Shown in pieces: positions 11,068 through 23,335 of a stretch of DNA of 64,000 nt (its first letter is position 1; every line of letters starts with the position of its first letter). The position numbers were made by a program, and so were the translations under genes. The DNA comes from Muscardinus avellanarius (lineage: Eukaryota; Chordata; Mammalia; Rodentia; Gliridae): NCBI GenBank assembly GCA_963383645.1, contig OY726576.1, positions 8,732,102 to 8,796,101 of the forward strand. Reading direction: 5' to 3'. The notes under the pieces were generated by a model. The model saw nothing but the letters and a program-made list of their open reading frames with translations, made no database searches and was not told the origin of the DNA.

Positions 11068-13206
11068 CTATAACACCAGAAACATGGCCTTACATGTTGG
11101 AATCCTGTCCCAAAGGCATTCAACAACTCTGGCCTCTCTGCTCCCCTTAAGCTGATATCCTTACTATATCCTACTCAAGGTGTTGTCCATGGACCAGCAG
11201 CATCAACATTCCCTGGGACCTCGAAGAAATGCAGGATCTCAGAAATACGAAAGATCAGAAGACCTACTGGATTCAAATCTGCATTTTTACAAGAGTTCCA
11301 GGAAACTGTTATGCACACTCAAGTTTGGAAATAACTGCTCTACCTAATACCAGGAAAACCACTTGAGAAGAAGTTGAGCCAGTCACCTGATAAGACTATG
11401 TCACATCAAAGTGTTGGATTTAGTTTTTACAGTCGGACACACTGCCTTGACTGTGTGTGGACAATGTTATCATTTTTAGAACAAGTGTTGCTTTTGTCAA
11501 ATTTACTCCCCCAATTGCCTAAAATTTGAAAATAACTTTCAAAGAATCTAACTGCTGGAAAAGGTCAAGTAAGAGCATATTATGTTAGGCTGGTAGAAGT
11601 GTCCTGTAAATAGAACAGGAGCATTCTTAAACATTTGCAGAAACATGAAGGGTTCTAGGAGTCTCAATGTTCAAGCTGTATCCCTGGGGGTTCTTGCTCC
11701 TTCTCTGGCAATTTATTTTTATGAACTGCCAGGAAGTCGGCTGTGACGAGTTCAATCTTATGAATTAAGACTGTCATTAGGATAACCAGCTTCTTTGAGA
11801 GGTGGGAAGGGGTCAGATAGAGGTAATAGCTCCTGGGCAGCATAAGGAAAATCAGATAGTTCATTTCAACTTTTACTTTCCAGCTACAACTACTGCCTAG
11901 ATGATCTGCCCATCCCAACTGCACACACCTTTGGAGAGAAGAAAAGGCACCCTTTCCCCTTTTCACTGACACCCTGAAATAAAGGGCAAGTCGCAATGGA
12001 GAAGTGGAGGCATAAAGGTGTAAGTCAGAGGAAGATTCTAAATGCTCTGGCACTATTTTTTGCGTCTGCTTTGGTATTCTAACTAAACAAGGAGGTCAGA
12101 AGGAGGGTTTGGTCAACTCTAGATCATGCTGGATGAATATAAGTTTTCTAAATAAAGTCCTGTGACAAAATTAGTTTAACCCATAAGTCATACAGTGTTT
12201 TTTTAATTATTCTTATATTGTAGCTTTCAATTTAATTTTGGTGAGGATGGATATAGAAACAATGAACAATTATATCTGCATACATTTAGGCTGAAAGGTC
12301 CTCTCTACCCAGATCATATTTTATGCATGACATATAGTAAATACATCTAATAGAAAAATGAAGAAATGGAGAAAAATATACAAACATGAAACCATGACAC
12401 AAACAGTATTCATAAAAATGATGATGAAACATTATCACCACTGGAAACTAATTAACTTGAAGTTCAGCAAGTAGTTACAAAAGGTTCTCTAGACTTCTCC
12501 CCCTTTAGCAGTTAAGGGCAATACTGAACATCATTGCATGACATTAATAGATCATTCTGAGAGCTAAGCTCTTGCATAAGCAGGGTGACCATTCATTTCC
12601 ATTTGCCTGCGACAATTCCATCATATGCCTGGCTATTATGAGCAATGTTTCCTTTCACAATAATTCCTTGTTTCTGGTTCAAACAATAAATTATATGGTC
12701 ACTTTAAGAGGGGTAATTAGGATCCTTGGGAGATTTAACTTAGCAGAGAACATGGCAGAAGACATTGCATATTATCGCTACACACTGACCATGGCTCTTT
12801 GTCATTAAAAACAACCAATGTGCAGTGAGGTGAGTTAAAAAAAAATAGGTGGAGTCATATTAACATTTGTGATTCTGTGCCCCAGTCTTAGCTTTGTGAG
12901 GGAGGGGTTCTACATAACACATATATAACCACTGTTATTGATGTCTGGGTTGTCTTATTACCATGACCTATTTCCCAGATCTGCAATTGGAAAAGCTGGC
13001 TAAAATGCCATGAGAAATAATTGTCTAAAGATTTGGGGTATTTCAGGTGAAAGATTACATCAGAAACCCAAGCATGAAACAGTCAAGCCTTGAAGTTCAA
13101 ACCCTTAACATATTAGTTCTGACCAGGTGTGATTCATCAGCGGGGACTGCACAGAAAGTATGAGAGAGGGAAAGCAGTAGCTTGCTCATCAGAGTCTCAG
13201 GCCTAC
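11068..13206 (-). other. PLCB4: PLCB4 intron between cassette and terminal exons
   Basis: It has no SINE or L1 copy. It contains one MER5-like fragment near its 3' (left) end. An open frame of 129 codons at 11664-12053 (minus) has no recognisable domain or splice context and is probably chance. The rest is unique AT-rich sequence. Confidence 0.8.
11180..11345 (+). repeat. MER5-type DNA transposon fragment
   Basis: The order 'tgtccatggaccagcagcat', 'caacattccctgggacct', 'gattcaaatctgcattttta', 'caagttt' follows the MER5A consensus (non-autonomous hAT). It is ancient and shared among placentals as a family. Confidence 0.75.
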
Positions 13207-13243
13207 CTTGCGTTTGGGATACTGCATGACAGGATTTCAAAAG
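13207..13243 (-). CDS. PLCB4: PLCB4 37-nt alternative cassette exon
   Basis: In gene sense a good acceptor ('tttttgtacaaacag') precedes CTTTTGAAATCC, and the exon ends CAAG before the donor gtaggc. It encodes LLKSCHAVSQTQ plus the first base of a glycine codon. At 37 nt it is not a multiple of three, so including it shifts the frame of the last exon and swaps the PDZ-ligand tail for one ending in KLQNAN. Its acceptor and donor are both intact, so it should be usable. Tissue use cannot be read from sequence. Confidence 0.9.
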
Positions 13244-14762
13244 CTGTTTGTACAAAAATAGTAATGTCAAAATTGAGTCATACATACGAAACAAAGAAAA
13301 TAAATGAGTATTGAAGTGAATTTGAGAAATGAATGCAAAACTCTATACAGAAAAGCAAAAATGCTAAGAATAAAACATGTACACACCCATCTATGACAAA
13401 CTTTTCCCAAGTTGATCTCAACAGAAAATAAATAAATAAAAACAAAACATACAACTAATGCCTATTTTCCCAGGATGAACTTTTCTTTCATAGTGGCTAG
13501 CAGAGAACCCAACCTTTAGCTGAACCCTTTACCTCGCTTTATTAAATGATAAAATTGATGAAAAAAATCAATTTGAAGACTTGAGTGCAACAATAATGGA
13601 GTTATTAATGTTTGAAATGGCACATGTCAAGATGGATGAGATACTATGTGGCTGGGAGGTCTTGAGAAGTCTATAGGGAAAACAGAGGAAGAAAAAACTC
13701 CCTGGCCTTTGGAGTTTGGAGTGAATTATTGACTGGCCAAGTAGACCAGGCCATCAGGTAGCTTTGCAGAGGACATATGAACTTAGGATCAAGGATAAGG
13801 AACCAAACATAAAGCTGCTTGTGTTGTTTCTTACAAAGTCCTTGACACTGGTCTAGTTAATTACATAGATTCACCCATGTTTTATTTTGGCATTGGTGTG
13901 CGGTTTGGGGGCACTTGAGAGAATGTATAGGAATAAGGTCAGAGTTTAGCAGTAAGAAGCCATAAAGAGGAATATTATGAGATGATCTTTAATTTTACTT
14001 TGGCCTAGAAACAGAAGTCTTGGGGCTTAACAATAGTTTGGGAGATGGTTCTAAAAGTTAAAAATTGTCTGGAGACAGGTAATTGATATTTGCTAATGTT
14101 TAATTGATTGTGAATTGGTTCCAGACCTTGTCTTTTATGAGGGAAGAAAGGAAATCAAGGTATCTTTTGGCCTATGCTTACAATGGTGTTATACCATAAG
14201 GAACCGTGAATTGAGCACTTCCTGACCTTTAAATAAATAAATAAATAATCAAAACACTAGAAAGACCTGGGATTTGATTTGTTACAGAACAGGCCACATT
14301 TGTAAAGCAAAACATAACAGAGAAATTCAAATCCAAATTCTATATTTGCCACAAGGTTCAAAATGACATCTTTAATTTCTTTTCCTTCAATTTCATTAAG
14401 TCTTCATCAAGACTCAAGGATTTTCATATTCTCTGCTTTCCTAAACTCTGGTGACTTAAAGTATCAGTTGTGGGTGGTAGATATTACTTGTGACATACCT
14501 AAAAGTATTCTATGAATTTGAGGAGCAAAAAGCCAGCATTCTCTCTATAAACAACTATTACTAATTCAGTAATTTAATGCAAGACTTCCAATGTAGTTTG
14601 AATGACCCATGCATCAATATAAAAACTCAGAAACTGATTTTTTTATTTACTCTGGCTCTGAAACTAGTAACACTAGAAAACTGAATTCTTTTGTTCTGCT
14701 CTACGCCACCATTGTAGCGATGAGTAATTTTTAGCACACATTTACATTCTTTAGTCAAACTT

Positions 14763-14775
14763 GTTGCTAAGCAAC
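14763..14775. promoter_or_regulatory. X-box-like palindrome (possible RFX site)
   Basis: gttgctaagcaac is a perfect 6-1-6 palindrome resembling half-sites of the RFX X-box (GTTGCCATGGCAAC). It lies inside a PLCB4 intron in a repeat-free stretch. Function is inference only. Confidence 0.3.
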
Positions 14776-14989
14776 ACGATCGTTTCTAAGTACTTTCTTA
14801 ATTTAGATAGTTAAAACATAACTGTACCTTGCATCTTACCTTTTTGATGTGCCCTTCTTATAAGAAGAATTTTTGTTAAAAAAAAAAAAGGCCTTCTCAA
14901 GAGCATCTTCATCCCCACCTACCCTTGAATTACTAAAGTGGGTTCAAAAGCTTTGGAGATGATGGCTGTAACCCTACTCAATATCTCAC

Positions 14990-15003
14990 GTTTCCATAGA
15001 AAC
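14990..15003. promoter_or_regulatory. Second X-box-like site
   Basis: gtttccatagaaac is a near-perfect inverted repeat with X-box spacing, 215 bp from the site at 14763. The pair may form an intronic regulatory element, but this is untested. Confidence 0.25.
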
Positions 15004-15296
15004 ACTTTCTGGGAAGCACTTTAAGAGTAAAAACACAAGTTACATAACCTGTACCAGAATGCAATGTACCTATGAATTGGTCAAAAGATTTGGGCTTATA
15101 GGACAGCAAACAGGTAGTGATTGTTTCCCTTGGGGATCATGAATAGAAGTACTTAGCAGAAAAAGAAATGTGAAACATGACTCAGAAGTATATTGATAAA
15201 TCTTTCTTCTGTCCACCCAAAAATAAAGAATCTGAAAACCAGAAGTTGAATTTGTTATCTACTTGCAATACAGAAAAAAAAATCCTTCCTTCTTTT

Positions 15297-15494
15297 CGAT
15301 TGGACTCAGGAGTGTTTGATCTCTGAGCTATACTACCAGCTCTATTTTATTTTTATTTTCACTTTGAAACAGGGTCTTTCTAAGTTGCTGAGAACCTCAC
15401 TAAATTGTTGAGGCTGGCCTTGAACCTACACCCGATCCTTCTATCTCAGCCTTCCAAGTACTGGGATGACAGGTGTGCCACACCACGCCCAGTT
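15297..15494 (-). mobile_element. B1-dID-type SINE, antisense
   Basis: It contains 'tgagctatactaccagctct', 'ctaagttgctgagaacctca' and 'ccttccaagtactgggatga', ending 'caccacgccc'. It is in gene sense for PLCB4 and is the only SINE in the flanking 7 kb. Confidence 0.9.
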
Positions 15495-16375
15495 TGTTTT
15501 ACTTTCTTAAAGGTACTTTTTAACGTAATTCCTACTCATGCATTCTTTAATAGGAACTACTTACTTCGAATAAACAGACCTCAAATAGGATTGATTTATA
15601 GATGAGAAAGGATCAGAAAGAACAATGTAGTCGAGTACCTATTTCATTGAAATTTCCTTATAGTTTCTAAATTGAGGTAAATTTCTAGAAAGAACAACTA
15701 GAGTGAAATCTAAACTGAGAAGAGTCTGAAGTGTAATCCCTTCCTCACGGCCATGTTGCCGTGTAAGCTGGAGGCACTTCCATCAAGTTGCAATGTTGTT
15801 CTGAAAGGCATCTGATGGCTGCTGGTCTGGGGCCCATCTGCAACAGAGCCCACCTGTAGCATGCTCCAGGGGAAAATGCATTAATTCTGGTGTTGGTAAT
15901 TAATTGTACAGTTGGAGTTTGGATAGCTATTTGTGTGTACTCCTTTTCTTAATGTTTTGCTGGGAGAAAACACTAAGAGTGTGGTGTCCAGGCACACTGG
16001 GTGGTTTATAGATTTATGGATCTCACTTATATGCCATAGGAAGGTTTTATAATTTCATTTCTGGTTAACATTGAAAATAGGTGGTTTCTCTTAATTGTTT
16101 TTTAAAATGTAATACTACTTGCCTGTAGCTTGAAAATTATAAAACTCTAAATAAAAATGAGGTTACTTTGTAACCCCTATTTTCTTGTCCATACACTTCT
16201 ACTAATGTGGTTCTTAGGATTTTCATACTATATTCAAATGATGATCCTTTCCTCCACAGCCACTTCAAAAAAGATACTTTTTGTTCTTTTTGCATGAAAT
16301 GGAGAAAATACAGTTAATTGGGCAGCAAATGCTGCTAGCCCCTTTCCCATGACCCTACTTGGGCCACCGGCTTTA

Positions 16376-16837
<462 letters not shown>

Positions 16838-16900
16838 TCAGTGATAGACATCATAATTCAAAAAAATAAAAAAGTCAGAAAACTGGAAAAGTTTAAATCT

Positions 16901-16902
<2 letters not shown>

Positions 16903-16950
<48 letters not shown>

Positions 16951-17130
16951 GGGAATTGAGCTCAGGAGCATTTTATTACCCAGCTACACACCCAGTCTGA
17001 TTTTTTTAAAACAGGGTCTCACTAAGTTGCAGAGGGCCTCATTAAGTAGCTGAGGCCGGCCCCAAACCCGGATCTTCCTGCCTCAGCCTCGCAAGTACTG
17101 GGATTACAAGCATGTGTCACCACGCCTGGC
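16903..17130 (-). mobile_element. (GT)n microsatellite fused to antisense SINE
   Basis: (GT)n at 16903-16946 passes into 'tgctgggaattgagctcagg', the reverse of the SINE 3' end. The SINE then runs to 'caccacgcctggc'. The microsatellite occupies the position of the SINE tail. Confidence 0.9.
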
Positions 17131-17415
17131 TCCTAAATCTATAATTCTCATTAGGAAGATCTTCCCTAATAAAATTAAGAAAAGAAAAAATAATACTCAT
17201 GCATGACTGATACCAGTCTTAATTTTTTATATAAGTTGGTGTCAAATAATTACCGTAAGGACATTAATAAGTGTGATTAGTTTTTACTGAACAGTGAAGA
17301 TGGAATGTTTAATGTATAGAAAAGTTGAACAAATTAGTTAGAAAGTTGGTATCTAAGCATGAGTTACTGTTTACAGTTTTTTCAAGGTGTCTCTCTCTAA
17401 ATATATCATACTTAC

Positions 17416-17473
17416 TCTCTTTCTTTCTTCTAGAAACTTTTTAGTGTTGCTGCTGTTTAATTCCCTGACTCGC
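17416..17473 (-). CDS. PLCB4: PLCB4 exon (RVRELNSSNTKKFLEERKR)
   Basis: A 58-nt exon. Its first base completes an arginine codon, and the following 19 codons read RVRELNSSNTKKFLEERKR. The acceptor is 'ctattatttttag' and the donor gtaagtatg. It belongs to the basic, charged distal coiled-coil of PLC-beta-4. It starts in phase 2 and ends in phase 0, which fits the neighbouring exons exactly. Confidence 0.95.
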
Positions 17474-17867
17474 CTAAAAATAATAGACACAAGAAAAGTT
17501 AGCACGGCTATTGGAAAGTAATTAAGTTATGGCAATAAGAATCAGCTATGCTTATTTAATTATTTAGATAGGATTAATACTCCTTTTTATTACAGCATTT
17601 TCAAATATATGACATACAGAGAAAACACAAAAAAAATTTGAATAGACATCATTCGGACTAATCAACATTAAGGTTTTTGCTGTGATCTCATTTCAAAGGA
17701 AATAAAGTGTAACAGATTTAGTTAGGACTCCGTTTATACTTTTCCCAATTCTCTTTTCCTGCTTCCTCTCTCTCCAGAAGTGTGAATCACTGTTCTGAAT
17801 TTGGTGTGAGCTTTCTCATCCACATTTTAATATTTTAAACTGTAAATGTATATGTCCATGTGCAATG

Positions 17868-18025
17868 TATTTTAGGACTTCTCCAAATTTCCTGTGCATA
17901 CAAATCACCCCAGGGTGCCATCAATAACACACACTGCTGGACCCCCCACAAAGTCCTGCCCTGATGTGCCTTTCTAACCAGCCCCCTGGTGATGCTGATG
18001 CTGTAGGTATTGCTTTGTGTGTTTT
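17868..18025 (+). repeat. MER5-type DNA transposon fragment
   Basis: The wording 'gtgcatacaaatcaccccag', 'tgctggacc' and 'ctggtgatgctgatgctgta' follows the MER5A layout around 'aatcacctggg...gtgattctgatgcag'. It is old and diverged. Confidence 0.65.
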
Positions 18026-18864
18026 TAAATTTTACCCCCAAAGTAGCATATTCTAGGTTTCTTTCTTTAGTTTATTTAGTCACAAATTGTAAAGCCCTGT
18101 TTTAAACTATTCCATTATTTTATTTGTTGTATGGATTTTTCCACTTATAAACAAACTATCACATCTTCACTTCATTAACAAAAACTATTTTTTTTTGGTA
18201 GAGTATTTCCAATAACACTACCACAATTTTTGTGAGTGTTTTCTACTGCTTTTTTTCTATTTTAGTAATTTATGCCTTTTATTGTTTCTTTCTGTCTGAT
18301 ATCTTTGGGCTTACTCTGCTTATTGCTTTTTACCTTCTTTACTGTTCAGCTCATTAATGTTCATATCTAAAGAATATACACACCTAGGCTATGTTTTTTA
18401 CCTAAATGTCATGTTAGCTACCTTGTATGTTGATAAATAGGGCTCTCCTTGCCACAGTTATAAATGATGTTTTGTTTCTATTAATGTCTTTGATTTAAGA
18501 ATAGTATACTTACTAGTCCCTATGTCTTTCTTAGTGCTTCGATACATTTTTAATTTTATTTCTCAGTTTTAGGAGAAAGATAATTAAACATTTGGCCCAC
18601 AAAAATTATTATTTTTTAAACAAGCTTTGTTGCTTTGGAACCACCTTTCACTAGATACCAAGTTACACTAAATAAATGTCAAAATAAGGAAAATAAGTTT
18701 TAAATATTTGCTAATTGAGTTAGCTATAACTTAGAATTAAAGATTATTTGACCTAAGTCAAGCTAAAGCCCACTATGTAACATATTTGAAAAGGAAATGA
18801 TAGAAATGTTTGGTAATTAGCACATTTATCATGCTTAATTCTTTATTTTGCTTCTTTAGACAGT

Positions 18865-19260
18865 CTAAAACAATTCAAATTGATGAGGCTTCTTTATATG
18901 GCTGGGATTTTTGATATTTTTTTGAGCTGAAAAAGATGGTAAGATTCTCATGTATATAAGACATTTAAACCAAGTTCCTTCTCTGAGAATAACATTGAGA
19001 GGTTGGCACCTTTTAAAGGTAAACAAGAACTGGTGACATACTACATCATGGTGAGAACAGGCATTGGTACCAATGATTAACAAGTTCTCTAGAGCCTTCT
19101 TATTGTGAGACAAAAATAACTTTCCACATTGATTCAAAATTGGATTGGTCAAAGTGGTGAAAGGCCAATTCATCTCCAGGTCAAAATTATCATGGAATTC
19201 CACATCCTCTTTTGGGCCCATTACTTTCCAATGGTATTTATTCAAACAAACTTTCAGCAC
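18865..19260 (-). other. Unexplained open frame in a PLCB4 intron
   Basis: A stop-free stretch of at least 131 codons on the same strand as PLCB4. It includes WPFTTLTNPILNQCGKLFL and a Cys/His-containing segment. The first codon listed is GTG, so there is no clear initiator, and no splice sites in phase with PLCB4 were found. I do not recognise the protein. It could be a decayed retrocopy, part of an unrecognised repeat, or chance in AT-rich DNA. Confidence 0.2.
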
Positions 19261-20088
19261 AAAAGATGTGTTATATGTTTTATATTTTATATACTTGTTT
19301 TTTTTTAACAGTACTTAGTATATCATTCAATAATTGAAATGTGTTCTAAAAATCAAAGATATCCAGGTAGTTGGACCATAGTTTTGGTGTGTTGGAAACA
19401 GGGATGAAACATTAGATATCCAGAGAAGGCCGGGTGGCAGAGGAAGGCCAACGTGGAGGCTTCCCTTTTTAGTTACAAATCCTTTAGCAGTTCAGCCTGT
19501 GGTTCACAGAGGAATGACCTGAATTTCTCCACTCGTGTTGTGGGTTTATCATGCTCAGAGCATCCTGTACTTTCTGTAGCATAAAAGTCTTTCAGGCCAA
19601 ACTTGGTACACAGACTTCAGACCAAAAGCCACCTCTGGCTAGGTATTCCTCCTCCAGGGACAGGGAAGCCTGCTGTCCCTAACTGCTAATGCACTAACCC
19701 AAGGCTCTTGGTTACGGAGCTGACAGCATTTTCAGAGGCAGAGGGTGAGCACAGAAGGCAAAAGAGTTATTTTCCCTTCCTGGGCACTAAGTGCTGATGG
19801 CTGTTTCTCTTGGGCATCGTGGCGAAGGATGTGCCCTCAGATCCCTGTTATGAGCTGCAGTTAAAAAGCTTGCACCTGCCACCATCTCTAAAAGACACAT
19901 ACCTTGCCCTCAACATTCAGCAGCCAATGACTGAACTATGAAAACCAGACACCCTTGCTTCAGTTAGGGACAGATCCCTGTGTAATGTATATTCCAGAGG
20001 TTGGGATCGGGCACAAGGGGACCCTAGCTGATACCACAGCCCTACTGAGCTCCTGTATCCTTCACTTTCTTTACTTAAAACTAACTTC

Positions 20089-20165
20089 CTTCCTTCCTTC
20101 CTTCCTTCCTTCCTTCCTTCCTTCCTTCCTTCCTTCTTTCCTTCCTTTCTTCCCTCCCTCCTTCC
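20089..20165. repeat. (TTCC)n microsatellite
   Basis: Pure TTCC units at the start degenerate into TTTC/CCTC-type units. The tract abuts the antisense SINE at 20191, so it may derive from that SINE's tail. Confidence 0.95.
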
Positions 20166-20190
20166 TCCCTTTCTCTTTTCTCTGTTTTTT

Positions 20191-20384
20191 GAAATACAGG
20201 GGATTGAATCTAGTGACATTCTACCTTTGAACTATACCTCCAGCCCTCTCTATTTATTATGTTTTAATTTTGAACCAGGGTTTCACTAGGTTGCTGAGGA
20301 TTTGCTGAGGCTGTCCTCACCCTGCAATCCTCCTGTCTTAGTCTCCCAATTCTAGGATTATAGGCATGTGCCATCTTGCCTGAC
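20191..20384 (-). mobile_element. B1-dID-type SINE, antisense
   Basis: It shows 'ggggattgaatctagtgaca', 'ttcactaggttgctgaggat' and ends 'gcatgtgccatcttgcctga'. It is an old, diverged copy. Confidence 0.85.
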
Positions 20385-20944
20385 CAAAGATCCCTTTCTT
20401 AGTAAATTACATGTAACCAGACTGTCTGTCTTTCCAGAAAATTTACCTACCACAAGGTTAAACCAGAAAACTGGGATAGGCGCTTTTAAGATAATCCCTG
20501 ATTTTAAGGACAGTTGAAAACAAATCCAAGGAAGAAGACTGCACTGCCCTCTGCAATTCAGAACGCCCCATTCAGAAGGGACGTTCTTACACCTGGGCTG
20601 GTGAGTCACATGCAGGATGACCCAACAAAACATGTGAAAGATGGAGCTATATTACTTTAGAGTTATATCATGACATCAAATTCTATTACAATTTTGTTTA
20701 TACATGAGCACACATATATTGAATGCAACTTTATTTTATTGCAGTTGGAAGCAGTCAGATGACATTGGGGACTACCGTTCTAGGGCAGTCATGTAAATCT
20801 CCATAGCAGTTTAGAATGGGAGAATTAGTCGGCCATCAGTGCTGTGTCTCAGTTAAGCGCATGTGTGCCCAGAGACATGTCAGTGTTGCTTCAAGACCAG
20901 CTTCAAGTCAATGGATATTCCTGCGGAGAGCGTTCGCACACTTA

Positions 20945-21097
<153 letters not shown>

Positions 21098-21332
21098 TTA
21101 ATGGGAGCCGAGTTTCACTTGAGGGAGATAAAAAGTTACAGAAGTGGGTCACTATGATGGGTAAACGGCGCTGTGAATGTAACTTAATGCCAAGTGCTTA
21201 AAAATGGCCACCGCAGTACATCTTACATGATGTATAGTTAACCATAATTTTAAAAATATGAAGCAAAAACAAATTCTCTGTGTAATAACAGGACCGGGTT
21301 CACTTTTCATGCTTTCATTAAGCTATTTTGAA

Positions 21333-21547
21333 TTTTTTTTTTTTTTGGCACAGAACTGGAGATGGAACCCAGTGGCATTCTCTCTCCGAGCTATACCCCC
21401 AGCCTTATTTTATTCTTTATTTTGAAACAAGTTCTCACTAAGTTGAAGAGGGCCTCACTAAGTAGCTGAGGCTGGCCTCGAACCTGCCATCCTCCTATCT
21501 CAGACTCTCAAGTATTGGGATTACAAGTGTTGCTACCACACCTGGCT
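21333..21547 (-). mobile_element. B1-dID-type SINE, antisense
   Basis: A poly(T) start leads to 'actggagatggaacccagtg', then 'cactaagtagctgaggctgg' and 'ccacacctggctg'. It is in gene sense for PLCB4. Confidence 0.9.
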
Positions 21548-22031
21548 GAGTTATTTTGTATTTTGGGAAAGGAGGGAAGGAGCCCAGGGTCTGTGGCTGC
21601 CGGTCCCGGAGGGGTGGTGGGCAGCCTAGTGTTGAAGCGGTGTGGTGGCCAGTGGAGAAGAGACATCCTGCGTGTAAACAAGGAGGATTTTCAGCATCAC
21701 CCCCACATTATTGAAGACCAGATGGACCAGAAGATGACAGGATTTTAACCCTTGCAAGGGACCTTCCTGGTTCTGATATCCTGTGGGGGTGAAAGAGAAT
21801 AATGGGATTCTAGAAAGCACAAGAAAGCAAAAATAGTAAGCTTCCAAGTGACTGCTGGTGTGTGTGCACAAGCATCTGTGCAGGGCAGACATTCACATAA
21901 ATCATTTATATGTGCAATAAAGGTATCAGAAGACAAAAACAGATGTGATGACAAAGAATTTGGTGTTTTAAATCTATGGAGCTCTCCTTGAAGACTTGCT
22001 GTAGTTGGAGAGCCAAAGAGTCCAGTAATTT

Positions 22032-22456
22032 TTTTTTGTGTGTGTGTGTGTGGTACCGGGGATGGAACCCAGGGATATTGACTCTCTGAGCTACACCAAA
22101 GGCCTATTTTTTTTATAGACTTTAAATAAAAATTTTGAGCCGGGCGTGGTGGCGCACGCTTGTAATCCCCGTGCTTGGGAGGCAGAGACAGGAGGATCGC
22201 GCAGGTTCGAAGTCAGTCGTGCTGGCTTAAGAGACCCTGTTTCCAAATAAAAATATAAAAAAAATAGGTCTGGGAGTGTAGCCTGGAGGTAGAAGGACTT
22301 CCAGGAACCCCAGTACCACAAAAAAAAATTTTTTGAAACAGGGTCTCACTGAGCTGCAGAGGGCCTCACTAAGCAGCTGAGGCTGTCCTTGAACCCTCAC
22401 CCTCCTGTCCTGCCTCCCAAATGCTGGGATTACAAGCATGCACCCCCAAGACTGGT
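22032..22456 (-). mobile_element. Antisense SINE interrupted by a younger sense SINE
   Basis: The outer copy starts with T and TG runs and 'ggtaccggggatggaaccca' and ends at 'aagactggt'. A perfect 14-bp target duplication gagtccagtaattt flanks it at 22018-22031 and 22457-22470. Its A/T-rich middle holds a second SINE in the opposite direction. Confidence 0.95.
22139..22328 (+). mobile_element. Young-subfamily SINE nested in the antisense SINE
   Basis: It runs from 'gccgggcgtggtggcgcacg' to 'ccccagtaccac' and poly(A), with the 'gctggcttaagagaccc' and 'cttccagg' markers. 'aaaattttga' precedes it and 'aaaattttttga' follows, a likely target duplication. Confidence 0.93.
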
Positions 22457-22630
22457 GAGTCCAGTAATTTAGGAACAGTGTTTTGCTTTTCATGAAAAGG
22501 AGGGACTACCCTGAAATGGAGAGCTGTTCAGTCAGCCACCTCAAAGCCACAGCATCAGGGATATGCATAGAAACTCTGGACACAGGGAAATCACTCTCAA
22601 CAATTTTCACAATCTGTTTCACAAACTGAT

Positions 22631-22665
22631 CATTCATTCATTCATTCATTCATTCATTCATTCAG
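22631..22665. repeat. (CATT)n microsatellite
   Basis: Eight or more CATT units without interruption. No associated element is evident. Confidence 0.97.
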
Positions 22666-22860
22666 TAAACACTCATAACCAAATGTTGCTAACAAATGTT
22701 AAGAAAGCATGGAATTTTAACCAAGAATTACAGTTGACATAGCATAAAAGAAAAACAACCAGCAGGCATTTGAGAAAAATCTTTAAACACTTATTACTTT
22801 GAAAGATACTTCTGCTGTGGATTTATTTATTTATTTATTTATTATTATTATTATTTTTTT

Positions 22861-23046
22861 GGTGGTACTGGGGTTCCTGGAAACCCTTCTACCTTCAGGT
22901 TATACTCCCAGACCTATTTTTTTTTAATATACTTTTTATTTGGAAACAGGGTCTCTTAAGCCAGAGCGGCTGGCTTCAAACCTGTGCAATCCTCCTGTCT
23001 CTGTCTCCCAAGCGCAGGGATTACAAGTGTGCGCCACCACGCCCAA
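22861..23046 (-). mobile_element. Young-subfamily SINE, antisense
   Basis: It starts 'ggtggtactggggttcctgg' and ends 'gcgccaccacgcccaac'. It is preceded by (TTTA)n/(TTA)n tail sequence. 'ggatttatttttt'-like flanks on both sides suggest the target duplication. Confidence 0.93.
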
Positions 23047-23218
23047 CTGGATTTATTTTTTAAGGTATATTAGTATCTAGTTTATGCTTTTTTCAAATGA
23101 CTTCCTAAGAAATTCAAGAATTAACTTAGTAAATTTCTTTCAGATGATGCTTTCTTTTTGAGGCTATTTTTAATTCTTTATTCAACTACAAAAATGATTG
23201 TAAAAGTGTCTTATGGCT

Positions 23219-23335
23219 GCTAAAGGCAGTGGTGCTTACCTGTAATCCCAGCTCCTCAGGAGGCCCGAAGCAGGAGGATCCTGAGTTCAAGGCCAGCCTA
23301 GACAACTTAATGAGACTCATTTCAAATAAAACAAT
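23219..23335 (+). mobile_element. Truncated B1-like monomer
   Basis: It has only the 7SL-like half: 'ggcagtggtgcttacctgta', 'cagctcctcaggaggc', 'gttcaaggccagcctagaca', then an A-rich end. The ID-like tail is missing. Confidence 0.8.

Noticed and set aside
11664..12053. 129-codon minus-strand open frame in the intron beside the last exon
   Set aside because: There is no recognised motif, no phase-compatible splice sites and no repeat identity. The length is within chance for a window this size.
22631..22665. Regularly spaced repeats as a possible CRISPR-like array
   Set aside because: These are plain tetranucleotide microsatellites without spacers, in a mammalian genome.
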